60,000 bases of DNA from Nymphaea colorata. Lineage: Eukaryota; Streptophyta; Magnoliopsida; Nymphaeales; Nymphaeaceae. Position numbers and translations under genes: made by a program. The DNA lies in NCBI RefSeq assembly GCF_008831285.2, contig NC_045141.1, forward strand, positions 27,395,315-27,455,314, in the 5' to 3' direction. The stretch's first letter is position 1, and every line of letters starts with the position of its first letter. The notes beneath the pieces were generated by a model that saw only the letters and a list, made by a program, of their open reading frames with translations, ran no database searches and was not told where the DNA came from. This document shows, piece after piece, positions 14,116 through 26,742 of this stretch.

Positions 14116-14381
14116 CTGTTTGATAAATTTTTGTCTAAGCATACATCTTTTTAAGACTTAAAGATATTAACAATCGTAAGCCGTTGATTTTTGAAATTCG
14201 TCCAATACTTGTTTGTGTGGTGTAAATGAGTAAGCATGTGGTCGATTCTGTTTGATAAATTTTTGTCTAAGCATACATCTTTTTAGGACTTAAAGATATT
14301 AACAATCGTAAGCCGTTGATTTTTGAAATTCGTCCATTACTTGTTTGTGTGGTGTAAATGAATAAGCTTGTAGTCGATTCT
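14116..14381. repeat. 132-bp tandem duplication (2 copies)
   Basis: Copy 1 starts at 14116 and copy 2 at 14248, both beginning CTGTTTGATAAATTTTTG and ending near GTCGATTCT. They differ at only a few positions (for example TTTAAGACT against TTTAGGACT and GAGTAAGCA against GAATAAGCT). The block is AT-rich and non-coding, and lies 0.6 kb upstream of the decayed RING/VWA copy. Confidence 0.92.
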
Positions 14382-14662
14382 TAATAACCAATCATTTCGG
14401 TTCCATTCATGTGGTCAAATTAAAAAAGAAATGGTTGATTGAACTTCTAACAGTGATTGTCACAATTTCTCATATGTAAGATGAACTACCTACAAGCAGG
14501 TTCATATAAGTGACCCTTAAAACTAAAACATACTATGACGTTTTTTTTTTTCCTTTGAAATCAATTGGATATTGTATTTTCTTGAAAAAGTAGGAATTAC
14601 ATGGCATTTGGAACGTTAAATCAATGCGAAGATATTTGTGAAAGTTCATTGCAGTGTCAAGA

Positions 14663-14830
14663 GTTCATGTGGTGGACCGTTCGAAATCAATTGAGCTTAT
14701 TGCTCTTCTTCCTTTTCTTGTTCATAAATCATACTTGGTTTATATCGGCGTTCATCTGGTGGACAGTTTGAAATCATTTGAGCTGCTAAGCTCTTTGCTC
14801 TTCCTCTCCCTTTTCTTGTTCATAAATCTT
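14663..14830. repeat. Diverged 87-bp tandem duplication
   Basis: Two adjacent copies starting GTTCATGTGGTGGAC (14663) and GTTCATCTGGTGGAC (14750), both running to TTTTCTTGTTCATAAATC. They differ by scattered substitutions and a small insertion, so this is older than the 132-bp duplication just upstream. Confidence 0.8.
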
Positions 14831-14997
14831 AATCGGCTCATGAACAAATTCTGTCCAAGTAATATTCTATAATTAAACTATTGTTGGTAGGCAAGAACCA
14901 TTTCATATAAGTGTATTCCTTTACAATTTCACTTGGCTATCTGAACTCTGTGTTTCCTGTCAGTGTTGATGACAAATTTATTTCTCCTCTTTGTAGT

Positions 14998-16850
14998 CAT
15001 TGCAGGACTCGTGCAATTTGCCTTCGCTCTATGAAGCCTGGAAATGGCCAGGCCTTGTTCACTGTAGAGTGCTCGCACACTTTCCGTTTCCGCTGCATTG
15101 CTTTGAGTGTCGAAAAGGGCAATAAAGTTTGCCCTATTTGTCGTTCAATGTGGAAGGAGATGCCATTTAGGAATTCTACTTCAGATTTCTTTCCTGGGAG
15201 GCCAATGGTCAATGCTCTGGATTGGCCTTCAGATGATCATTGGATGATCCTTCTGCATGAATCAGTGCACTACTTGCTTAGATTCTAGACAGCAGTTTTA
15301 TCGTGTGATTCATCCATCTGAGCCAAGCACGTCACAGTCATCACTCATGATGAATCTTTAAGACTCCTTGCTTCAGAATGGGCAATCATTTGGGAGCCGC
15401 ATAAATCCCATGGAAGCAGTGGAAAGGAAGGCCTATGTAGAACGTGAAACAGTTTGCAGTTTGCGGCAAATATTTAGGGGAAAAGAATCCATGTTGCTGG
15501 CTTGCAGCATTATCTTTCTGTCTGATGAAAGTGACAATTAATGCAAGCTTCAGGCACAATCTCTTCCCCTGCACAACGAGTTGGTGATTCTTCTAAAGGA
15601 TGTAAGTTCTGCAACAACCTATTAGTATGAAGATCTATGAGGTAGCGATTCCACGTTAGACAAGTTTAAGCCCCCAAGGAAGGTGCTATGCCTTGAGGTG
15701 GATAGGTAGAAGAACCAGGAAAAGGTTTCAATAGCAACGGTGGAGGCTCAAGCATTAGCAGACAGGAATCCTGCCAGCACTATGGTGTGCTTGGCGACCA
15801 ACGGAAGCACCTACTGGACGATCAAAAGTGAAATTCCAGCTTTGTGGGTTGGGCTGGTCTATTGCTCTTCCTTTGTGCCCATTTCGCTATCAATCTTTTC
15901 GAATTACCATACCCTACCAATGCCCACTGTAGGGTCTCCTGATTCAGTCGTGAATTAGATCTCGCTTAGATTCGCCACAGGGGAAATCCTAGGGGTTGTG
16001 GAGAGGGCTGAAGATACTTTGTATACAGGCCGTAGTCGCGATAAGATTTCAGTGCTCGGCCAGTCATTCAATAGTGAATGGTTAACTGGCTCCTATAGAA
16101 GAAAGTAAAAAAAGGAAATTTTAATTTTTCTGTGGTAACCCCCGCAATGTAGCAATGTAATAGGGTGTCTACCGATTGTTTCACATAAACAGAGATAGTA
16201 AGGTTTAGCTTAGGGAGAGAGAGTTATCCATCTTGATGGTATCTTGATGGTATATATGTAGATATATTTTCCCTATGAAACGCAACAAAACAAAGAATAG
16301 ATCTTACTATTACGACATGTTCCATTCCCCTAGTAACATCCCCTTGATAGTTCTAATGGGTAACGTGTATTTGTTGCGCGCTTGTGCTTAACCACAAATC
16401 AATCCCATATATAGGAAATAGAGACTTGTTACAATACAAGCGGATCCATTGGATCGGTTTGTCAATTGCTTTAAGTCATAATCTCCTGTTTTTTGACTCT
16501 GCACCACCAATTCTCGTCCACAGGTACAACCTTTGTAAACTCATGGTATACCCACGGATTGGCTTTGGCAGCTTCTTTTTTGTTGCATCAGTGTCTGTTT
16601 CTGCTCATGCTGGAGATGCGATGTCGGTGGCACTTGATGCAGAGGGTCACAAAAACACAGGAAATAATGGGAACCCAGCGAACATATGAGGAAGGGGCTT
16701 AGGGGCTCTCTCCTTTGAGGTGAGCTTGTACAAGTACCATTCAAGGCTACCAAACGTCTTTGACGTTAAACATGCTAACCCTTCCCAGAAGTCGAGCATT
16801 TCAGGTTATGATCTACAGAGGCGCCCCTCAAGGATATCTGATGTGGGTGT
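14998..16850 (+). pseudogene. Decayed RING/VWA (WAV3-like) gene copy
   Basis: The region lines up piecewise with exon 2 of the intact gene at 30770-32743. At 15004-15285 it reads through the RING-like part (AICLRSMKPG, ECSHTFRFRC, KVCPICRS, then WPSDDHWM), but the first zinc-binding Cys has become Arg (TGT to CGT) and one histidine ligand has become Arg (FHFHC to FRFRC). Frameshifts follow: about 15300-15420 matches the linker, about 15480-15540 a fragment around the VWA 'LSDG' segment, about 15690-15810 the VEVDR-type C-terminal helix region (with a stop), 16575-16675 the segment equivalent to AGDGLSLALDAE, and about 16770-16840 the tail. Most of the VWA domain, including the MIDAS start, is missing. 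About 760 bases at 15815-16575 have no counterpart and look inserted. No first exon was found upstream. It is on the same strand as the intact copy, so a tandem or segmental duplication that died is the simplest reading. Confidence 0.85.
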
Positions 16851-19800
16851 AAAGAATTTGAGAGCAATCCACATGTTTGTGCCAACCTTTTCCTTTTTGG
16901 GGAATAATTACGTACTGGATTTGGCCTTTTTCCTATTGTTTTAATTTGTGGTCTTGCATATGTGACTGATTCGAATTTGACCGTTCATGTTTGTTGGGTA
17001 CCAAGCTCTGGGCTACAATGCTTTGCTTCGTTCAGGGCATTAACTCGGGTGCATTTAGCAATCTGAAGTTGATATTCCCTTTGCAGTGTAACTGATCTAA
17101 GTTCATGAAAACATCTTCCAATGTGTCCCCTTATGGCGGAAGTTTTGGTCAAGGAGGCCAAAAATTCAGTGCTTGTCTTTGCATCGTGAGGCCCAGCTTG
17201 TTCCAGCTTACCGACTAACTAAGAAAGAAATCTTCATAACCAACCAAGCCTGACCTTCCACCACCAGCCTATTACGTCCTTGACCATACTCACCAACTAA
17301 GCAACCAAATAGTCACCATCTTAAGCCAATTCTCGCCTTCCAACGTCAGCATAAGCATACTACACCGACGCATTTCTTATTTGGGTATTCCTAAAGAAAT
17401 TGATATGAAGTTTGTTTTTTATTTTGGGTATTTGGGTTTTATATTATTAAGCCACCATAAGGCCGTGACCATAAGATTTTATTTATAACAAGTAGTGCCG
17501 TGGAAAAGGCCAGATCAGGCACGGTTTCCTTTCCCATCCATTAATTGTTCAAATGCCAACGTTTTTATGTACAACCATAACCACGCTGGAAAGGGCACAT
17601 TCCAGTCCAATTTTATCATAAGTATGTGCCCACGCGTCCTCCATCTGATTCATGTTGACATCTGACATTCATGGATTTGGTTAGCGAATGTAGTTTATGA
17701 CCCTAGACTTGGGACGTTAAGCTCTTGAAGAAATGCATTTGCTGATGAAGGACAGGGCATTGCCATGGAATGAATAGGATAGATCCACTTCTTTCTAGTG
17801 GAATCCTTGTGTTGCATATCACGCAAAACTGGGGAGATTTCTGCATATTGTTGTGTGTAATTCATTTTTATTTAATAAAAGGTGGCGCACCCTAATAGCA
17901 GCAGCCGTTCTTAGAAGTTAGAACTTCCTAATGAGGTGATGACAAGGATGAAATGGACATAGGAAGCGTTCAGAAAAGGATTTGAAAGACTGTGTTGACC
18001 TCTTGACTTTAAGGCCATGGCAACGAAGAATTCGACCAACCTTCCGATTTGCAGACTGATCCCCAAACCCCCCTTTATCCTCTTCCCAAAACTGACATTA
18101 GAACATTTTTAACGAACGAAAGCGGTTTGTGTTTAGGGCAGCAGGTGATATAAATTTCACAAAATAACAATTTGCTTCTTATCCCAACTGAGTCCTTGGG
18201 AAGCTCTTGACAGAGAAGAACTTGAGGTACAACAACAACAGTTTGTCTACTATAAAGCGAATTATTGCGTTCAAAAAACCTATTAAAGGACTTGGTTGTG
18301 AATCCTGGCGCGCGCGCAAAAGGCAATTCGGGTTGCTCGCTGTCTAAGAGTAAAAACTAGATAGCACTGTGGGGGAATGTATAGTTGTTACATACATCAT
18401 TGCTGAGGAGCTTGCCTTATCGAAAACCATATTAATTACTATATAGTTCAAGAAGCTACTTCCATGCATGATACTGCTCAAGGAAATGTTTGGCTCGGCC
18501 GCCATCTGCATGCTAGAGTGATGATGATGCAGTGGTAAGGAGGACTCCCTCCTCTAATCCACCATCAACATCTAGCAAATCTAGGTTAAACGAAAGAGAT
18601 GTAAAAGGAGACGGAAAATAGAAAGAGAAGGCAAAAATAACCATTAGGGTTTTTCATTAACTCAAAAGCAGGGAGGCTCTAAACATCATTATATAGCCTC
18701 CATAAGGATTTCTGGATCTGGATCCAAAAATAATAACAAATAAAAACCTAAAATACTAGAATGGGAACCAAATGGAACAAAATAATAAATAAACCCCAAA
18801 TTGAGATCGAGTCTTTTATTCCATGCTTTTTGCTCTTGCATCATTCTCCCCGGGGTTGAAAAGAATCGCCCTCGATGATTCACATCTTTTAGTTTTGTAA
18901 ACTGTCGAAGAGGTTTTATAATATAGTCGCCTCGAGCTACATGGGTTGTTGGTTCGTATTTGTCGGCGTCTTTGATAGATCGGCCATTTCTTTCTTTAGT
19001 CACCGGCCTCTCCTAGTTTGCTGGGAGATTAGAGCATTAACCCCCACTTATTTTCTAGATGCAGTTCGAGTGCCAACACGTTATCGTTCAACAGAAATCT
19101 TGCCATAATTCTGGTGAAGATTGTCGCTTTTCTTCCATAGAGTACTGTGCATGCCTTGTGTTTCTTTTGCAGGCGTAGAAGGCCATGCATACTCAGAAGT
19201 CAGAGACTCGGAAGGGCTATTTGCTGAACTAATTTGTAAGTTCGTTCCTAAAGCCGAAGACCTCAGAACTCAACAAACGTCCAGTGCGCGCATTTGGTGA
19301 AAACCGGCTAGCTTCTGATCCAGGGACGAGGAACCATCAACTAAGTAGCAAGGGCCCTGCTACTTAGTCTTTTTGTAACTAGAAGTAGTTTCAAAGGGGT
19401 TAACCTTTCCCTTAACTACCATTTGTGCAGCATATGGCAGATTAACTATTTTGTACTACCACCAGCATACTTGTATAAGAATTTACATATATACTAGATT
19501 TTTTTCTTTTTTAATCCCATTAATGCTTTTTGGATCTCAGATGACCCATGCATATTTCTTTCAAACGAAAGAAAGAAAATGGAAGAAAGCCATCAACCTT
19601 TTTCCCAAACCAAAATAAGAAGGAACTTCCAAAGTCGGCCAATTATTTGACATTGAACAGTTGGTTAGCAAATGAGAGCCAAGTAGAAGCCTGCAAGGAA
19701 CGTTTGAATACATTGACCGGACTGCACCAAATAACGAGCCAAAAACGGTGGATGGTTCGGACGTGGTGGCGCCTGCGACTCTTGGTTTGGTGGCCATTCA

Positions 19801-22800
19801 ACCACCAGAAGCCACCCTAGTATATGCTCAACCATACAGATGGTTCAAAATGAACCATCTTTGGCCTTTCTTTTTCACTTCTTTTCGTTGTCTGGCACGA
19901 GAATGGTCCAGGCCGCCTTGGTATAAATAACCCTCCTAAATGCGTCTAACCAACTTTTTATGGTTTCGCGCGGTTAGCAAATTTTCAAGCGATGTTGGCC
20001 ATACTTCATCGTTTACTTCATGAAACTTGGATGTTGATGCTTATTAACTATTCCCGCAAGAGAAAGAAACTATTGCATCTTTGAGAGATTGACTATCATC
20101 ACCGTTAGGCAGAAAATTATGACAGCAGTGCGCGTTTCAGTGGAGCAACTAAAAAATGTTGTCCCTTTTCATGGAAGATTTATGTGAACCAAATCTAGAC
20201 AGCCTAACATATCAAACCAGGCAATTAATTCGGTTTCTCGGGTCTATTTATAGATTTTTGGGTTATATATATATATAGACTTTAGCCCTCAGGGCTGAGG
20301 TTCCGTCTGTGGCTCGTAGTATATATAAAAGGTGGTGATCGGCGTCCATCTATAAAGATCGTGTGCTTATGGTCAAAAGTTTAGATTTTATTAAAGCCAC
20401 GGATATATAAATTGTAGTACGAACTTGTGGGTGTTCTTAGTGCCAATAGATGGTCAGGTCTGTCCAAGGCCTAACTTGTAGGCCTAACTCCTGGCTGCTC
20501 TAGGCCATGGCAAGCAGCTGCATCATGGACTAATTAAGGACCTTCCCGTCATCGTCTTCCTTCCACTTTCTATCCAATGCGAATGTCAATCGGGTGCCAT
20601 CCAACTGGCCAAGAGCAAAATGATTGATCTGACTCAGGATCGTACTTTATAGTGTCTACAATCAGATTTCCCTGTAAATTACCTCTCCAATCTTCCAATT
20701 CCTGATATAGTAGGAACCCTTTTTGTTTTTGTCACACAAACTGTCAAACATTGGGTACTGGGGCATACTGCAGCCAAAAGTCTGCTGACGTCTCGAAGAA
20801 AACGTTTGATATATATATATATTTCTTTAAAAGACACCTACCGAACATGTTTTCTAGGTACCGGTCAACCAAGAACCGCCACTCTGGCTTTTCTGCCATT
20901 AATTTCTGATACTTTGGCACATGTATAAGAGCCGGTAGTTTCCGGTCAACTCAGCCCTGATTGATTGTATGTATGGAGCACCTCACTCGGCCGAGGGACG
21001 CCCTCGGCCCCCACGTGAGTAGGAGTCGCAGGAACTATACTTAATTAAAAGTCTCTCAACTTATTTCATGATCTTCCGCCCCTAGACTAGCCGCCGCTAA
21101 AGTTGCAAAAGCAGCTCTAAAGGATTCTACCGATAAGGCCGTGCGGGTCCCGCCACCCAACCTCAGTCCCTACTTGCAAAGCCTTGCTTATTATTTTAGA
21201 ATTTCTTTCTGTGTGCCATACATGCATATTCCACTTCCGCCGCCGGCCTCTGCCTGAACGACTTTGCCAAGGAACAAATCAAATGCCGGAATCAACGCTC
21301 CACACACACAACCTTGCTTCATATATATTGCATGTTTGATTTTTTCCCATTACCGGTCGAGCTTCATAGTGGCTACTAAAAGTGGTGTTGGTACGTCTTC
21401 AGAATTTAGATGCGGGCTGTTCAAAGACAACAAAATGACCACGGAGGGATTATTCAACAGCACTTAGAGATATGGGGAATATGTGCCAGCTGCATAACGG
21501 AGTCAGAAGTGGAGATGCCTCTTCCAACAACTGCTTTATTATAATGCACACCATGGTCCCAAATAGATAAAGATCGAGTCGCCAACCGCCCTCGTCACTA
21601 TCATGACAATGACTATTCCCATCCCATGGTTTAATATTTTCTTCTTTTTGGCGATAATTATAAGAGTAACGCCATTGCAACGGCTGCGGCTGAGAGAGAG
21701 CTAGAAATTCAAGTGGGGATCGAGCACACTTGTGTAAAATTTCAACAAAAAGTGCTTTTTTGTATACGGCAGGTGGATCCTCAAATTTTATTTTTACCCT
21801 GTCATGCAGTGAGCGGGTGAAACTTTTCAAAAGTCTTTACTGGTCCTATTTCACTTGAGCGGACTCCGGAATGTTTTTCTGAGATGCCAAGCAAGCCTCC
21901 TAAAGCACCCTGAAGTGAGGAGCAGCTAGAGCACTATGCCTTCAATCAACTGCACGGAAGATGTTTGCTCATTAGGTGGCCCGAATAAGTCATCACCAAC
22001 CGTGGCCGTGGGGGCATAGCTTCCTCCGATTATGCACGACCGATATTGATGCGCTCATTCTCTTGATTTAATCATCAAATTTGGAGGAAGTAAAATGATG
22101 GCAGTTTGCATGTGGATTCCCTCGTCATCTTGCGGCAGAAGAGCCAAGAATGCCGCTTAAAAAATGTGACATGATTAATTCCCGATAGCGATTTTTTCTC
22201 TTCTTCTTTTCAGATTGCAGAAAGAATAATTAAAAAAAAAAAAAAAAGTTTTATTCTATTGGATGGTTGATGAATGATGACCATGAGACAGCTAATCAAC
22301 TTTATCATCTCATGCAGCTGTACCTTTTAACTAGAACAAACAAAATTAATGAAACGCCATGTTGGCACCGAACATTGAATCTGCCTCCATTTTCTTCTGC
22401 TTTACATTGATAGCATTTGCATCCGTCGGCTAACTTCCAACGGATACCTGATCAATAGAAGCATAATACTTGCTATCGTCTGCATAAGCATAAATATGCT
22501 GCCTGCCTGTCATTTAACTCGTCATATTTACGAAGAGTATAGCCTCCTTGTCACCGTAATGAGCTAAGATGAACAAGAATCACAACATCTGCACCATTAC
22601 TAGGGCACACAGGCTTAATTGAGTTCACAAGAAAGAAAATGAGGTGCAAAAATCCATCACTGAAAGCACCATTTTGTAAACTATAGCTAAAAGTACCATA
22701 AACTATAGTTGATGCTCCTGTGGCTGCCTTTTTAGCGACAGAAAGGGAGAAAAGGGACTCCTACAAATTGCTATGCAAAAGTTGGTAATGAGGTCAATGG

Positions 22801-23388
22801 AATTCATGACTTAGGATTCAATAATGCATGAGAACGTATGAACTCCCTGATAACATAGCAAAGGGCAGTAAAGTTTCAGTTAGATGCATTCCCTGCTAGT
22901 TCCACTTGTTAGCTAGGATGACCTCAATACAAAGCATCTCCTGCGGCTTCCTATTGGACACATCTTCTAATCTATCGTGAGCCACCAAATTTCGGATGCC
23001 CCAAGGCTTCCGGCAAATCTCCTGGAAGCAAGATAGCCAGTAGCGTCCAAGCCACCCAGGCTTAATAGGAGTGCTGTTCCAAGTGTTAGATTTACGGATG
23101 ATACGTTGCTAAGGGACATTTTCCTCCTGAACTTGTTGATGATCTAATCTCACGTACTTCTACCTAGTTTACAGCTGAAAAGTAAACGTTGAATGACTTT
23201 AGCATCTTGATCTCTACATATATAGCATCTAGTACGAAAGATAAAACTAAGCTTATTTAGCCTATCTTGTGCGAGGACTCTACATCAGTAATACTATCAG
23301 TGAATCAGTGATGTTCTGCCCTCTTTAGTAAAGGGTCCTTCTTTTAGTTAAAACTTTACAAGTACATAAGAAAATCAGTTTATATGTC

Positions 23389-23421
<33 letters not shown>

Positions 23422-26400
23422 CTATATATATATTTATTTATATACAGGATTGCCAAATGTCTTTTGAAGGGCCACACATCATTGTCAAAGCCACCATAAA
23501 CTGTCAACCATAGCTAATATCAATTTAATGATTTATTTTTAAAATTTAACAATCTAGCAACATGTGGAAGCGACAACAATAATAATAGTAATAATTGTAG
23601 TTGTTGTTGTTCGGCATTTCTTTTGTGTCATTTAACGAGGTTGGTTGAAGCTTCTCTAATCCAACGTCCAAGACCATGAAATTGAAACTCAATGCTGGAG
23701 ATCATGATTTTTTTGCAAATTCACCGAAGGTCAGCTGAATTGCATGTAGACAGAAGCTACTGATCTTTTGGTTTAGTTGTTTTGACCCCGTTCCAAGACG
23801 TTAGACGTGATTCGACTCGATCTTCTGCACAACATTGATGACGTTGATCGCTAGGGCTGGGGAGTCCATGTCCGTAGCCTGCTCATTAAATCTATGATAT
23901 TATCAACCAATAATAGATTTTTAGTTAACCCTTTATTTTGACATTTGACAGTCATGTACGCCACACATGCAACTTTTGAAATTCCACATGTCATACTTTG
24001 AAATGAAATTTCAAATCTCAATTAAAATGGGACCTTTTTGGTTCTTCGTTTGCCTAAAGCGCTTGACGCCAGGGGCGGCAGGTGAAGGTAAGACCGCTGT
24101 GGGCTTGAGCCATGGCATGGTAATAGTGGGGAGAAAGGGAAAGGGGCATGGCAGCAGTAGCGACACTAACTCTAACTGACGCTGGTGGGTCGGGTCCAAT
24201 CCAACCACCGTCCTCTTCGGGGCTGGCATCATATCATCACCCGGCCCCGGCCCCGGCCCCGGCGACAGCGAAGCTTCTTCGCCCAACCAACTAGCACAAT
24301 GGGTCGGGCCCATCCATGTGCTTCCGATCCAAGTAGCCGTAAAATTGGACCCCTTTTGTTTGACACAGCTGAAAGCGAAGAAGAAGAAAAAAAAGTCTTG
24401 GCCTCCGGTCACATCCCATTGCTATCAAAGGTTCCCTGGTTAAAAAATTGTATGCGTGAAACGGAATTATGCCACTCCCATTCCATGCTAACGTTACGCT
24501 GCCGCTGATCCCCTTCTCTCTTGTCCCGACTTCAACCGTACTGGACAACAAGTATGATATGAATGCTCGACTTTCATAAGCTTTCGTTCCCGTTTGGATC
24601 ACAATCTGTTTCTAGCTTCTTGGTTGCCATAATTTGATAGCAATGAATTGCATTCAAAACTGAGGCGTTGAGGTCGCGCCATGAGAGGACAGGAACCTGT
24701 TCCCCACCACAATTGCATTCGAAAATGTAAAAACAAACAAATAAGAACCGCTGCAACTTTCTTCATTTGTTTTAGCTGCTGCTTCGCAAGCCAGGGCTGT
24801 ACCGGTTGGACCAAGAACGGCGGGACAACCCTCGTGTCCCACACCACCTATAACACAATGGTTCTGGACAAGTTGCCCGTTTAAGATATTGAAAGCAAAG
24901 TTTTATGGTTTTTCTGGACCCGGTAGGTTTGGAGATTGCCATCACTCTTGGCACCCGAAACTGATTTGCAGTGTCAGGTCATTCGATTTAAGGGAGTCAA
25001 AATTATCTGTAGCAATGAGGACTCAAAGAAAACCGTCCATTCTTCTCTCTCTCTCCCCACAAGTGGGTCAAATTACTGCTCAAATTTATGGTGCTCATCT
25101 AGCCTTCTGAATTAGATTCTAATAATTTATTATAAATCAAACCATATGATTTAGAGAATCCGTAACTTTTATAACACAAGCAACTGTGGTGTTTTGATAA
25201 ATTGCAATCGCCTTCTCGTAGGTCCGGATAACCTAAATTGTAATCTGACGTCCGCAGTGCAGTTCAGTCTGTCTGGTGAATTCCACCATGCACACGAATT
25301 GAAGAAATTTGAACTGGTTGTGTCATCTCCTAAATTTCAATTTAAATATTAAACAATTGTAAATTTGTCCTGTTCCAACTCTTTTGGACATCTTTCTCAT
25401 CTGCGTAATTAAATATGTAGAAAAAAATTACAAATGATGTGTTTGATCATAAATATTTTATTTATATGGAGGACGGGGTAACAAAATTCCCGGATGTGCC
25501 TCCTTATTATATTAATATTACACGGACAAGGGCATCCGAAGAATTGACTAAAAAGTTGCCGTGCCTGTCAGAGGGTCCAACGTTACTCCCTCGCTCGTTT
25601 CGGGACGAACGAAAACTAATTCACCCACAGCGGAATTTCTCTTTCCTTCCCGCTGAGTCTACGACCTTTTCGTGTTTGCCCATCTTAGATTTCCCTTTCC
25701 AAATTACTGGTCCAACTAGATTCATGCAGCCGACACTCTAGATCTTGTTGACGAATCAATACGGGATCCAAATCAAAGTTGAAATTTAAAATAGTGGAGT
25801 ACACGATACGCGGGCCCAGCTGCAATAAGACTGAGCGTTGGGTTGAAAGTAATCGTGTTTGTTAGATGGTGAATGAGATTGAAGAGAGAGAGTGGGAACT
25901 GGAATGGTGGGGTTGTGACTGTACGACAATTAAAGTTTAACCAACAGGTATTATTCATCTCATCTCATCTCTTAGTATTGGAAAAAGAAAACATCTTAAA
26001 GCATATAATTTCTTTCCCTTTAACTTTTGTCTTCTCCCCTCCAATAATATTTCATTTCTTCATGGCGGACGGCGGCTTGCTGCTTTGATCGGAGAGGCGG
26101 AAGGAAAGCGGGCTACTTACTAGGAATTAGGAAAGTGAAGAGTCACGTGAAGCGTCCGCCCATTTAGTAAAATCACGATCCCCCGTCTCGTGGAAGTAAA
26201 GGCATCGTCGTTGCCCCACCCTCTTCTTCCATTCCAATTAATCTTTCTGCATTTATTTATTTTGTGACATTGATATTTGATGGGAAGGAGCAGCTCCGTC
26301 TGTTTGTTTCCCCCGTACAAAAAATCCGATGTTATCGCCACTCCCGGAACTTAACCAGCATAAACGGAGGGTGGAGGGTCTATCCCTCTTTCTTTTCTCC

Positions 26401-26740
26401 GTTTCTGGTGTCAAACGCATATTGGCTCCTCCACGGTCTCCTGCGCTGCAAAACCCGTTGAGCCAGGAGGGGCGTGCGGTGCGGGAGAGTTCAGGAAATC
26501 CCACTCCTTTGACTTTTCTCTCGGGCGGCGTGCAATGCAACAAGCAAGCAAGCAAGCAAACATGGACAAACAAATCCCCGCCGGGCCAACACAAAACTTT
26601 CGTTGCTTTGGTTGTTGTTATTATGGGACTTTATTGGCCATTCCTTGTTGTTATCCCAAAGCCCACCAAGGGGGGCGTTGATTTTTCTTCCGCCTCTCTG
26701 ATCAGATCGCTGGCAATTCGTCCCTAGTTTCTCCTGTTGC
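16851..26740. other. Spacer with transposon remnants, no gene seen
   Basis: No open frame here shows a recognisable domain. Contents: a probable Ty3/gypsy end on the minus strand (18640-19005, listed separately), AT microsatellites at about 20264-20276, 20807-20821 and 23385-23445, an A-run at about 22230-22247, a short repeat of CCGGCC units at 24241-24262, and from about 25900 onward a more GC- and CT-rich stretch leading to the promoter of the RING/VWA gene. Confidence 0.5.
18640..19005 (-). mobile_element. Probable Ty3/gypsy retrotransposon 3'-end remnant
   Basis: On the minus strand one frame reads SSRAILFNPGENDARAKSME and stops at 18818-18816. A short 'F-x-PGENDA' tail just before the stop is, as I recall, common at the C-terminus of plant Ty3/gypsy polyproteins. 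Downstream (toward lower coordinates) lies a non-coding stretch with a TATA-like CTATATAATG at about 18696-18687, as expected for a 3' long terminal repeat. No reverse transcriptase, integrase or second terminal repeat is recognisable, and upstream frames contain stops, so this is a degenerate fragment. The assignment rests on a short motif and could be wrong. Confidence 0.35.
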
Positions 26741-26742
26741 CG

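Larger units (their letters stand above)
3561..14997. other. Gene-poor spacer with microsatellites and short duplications
   Basis: I see no supportable gene in these 11 kb: open frames are short, lack recognisable domains and are AT-rich. Contents: a CT run at about 3586-3600, a 14-base C run at 4114-4127, AT microsatellites at about 6302-6319, 8404-8439 and 11862-11890, AT-rich sequence at 11930-12000, and tandem duplications at 7623, 14116 and 14663 (listed separately). About 13690-13900 has repeated 'tggctccaccccc' and 'tggaccccct' segments next to A-runs, resembling edges of decayed plant DNA transposons, but I could not define ends. Confidence 0.5.

Noticed and set aside
24011-24412. 133-codon minus-strand frame with Gly-Pro repeats.
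   Set aside because: The repeats come from the CCGGCC run and the rest shows no domain or codon pattern of a plant gene.
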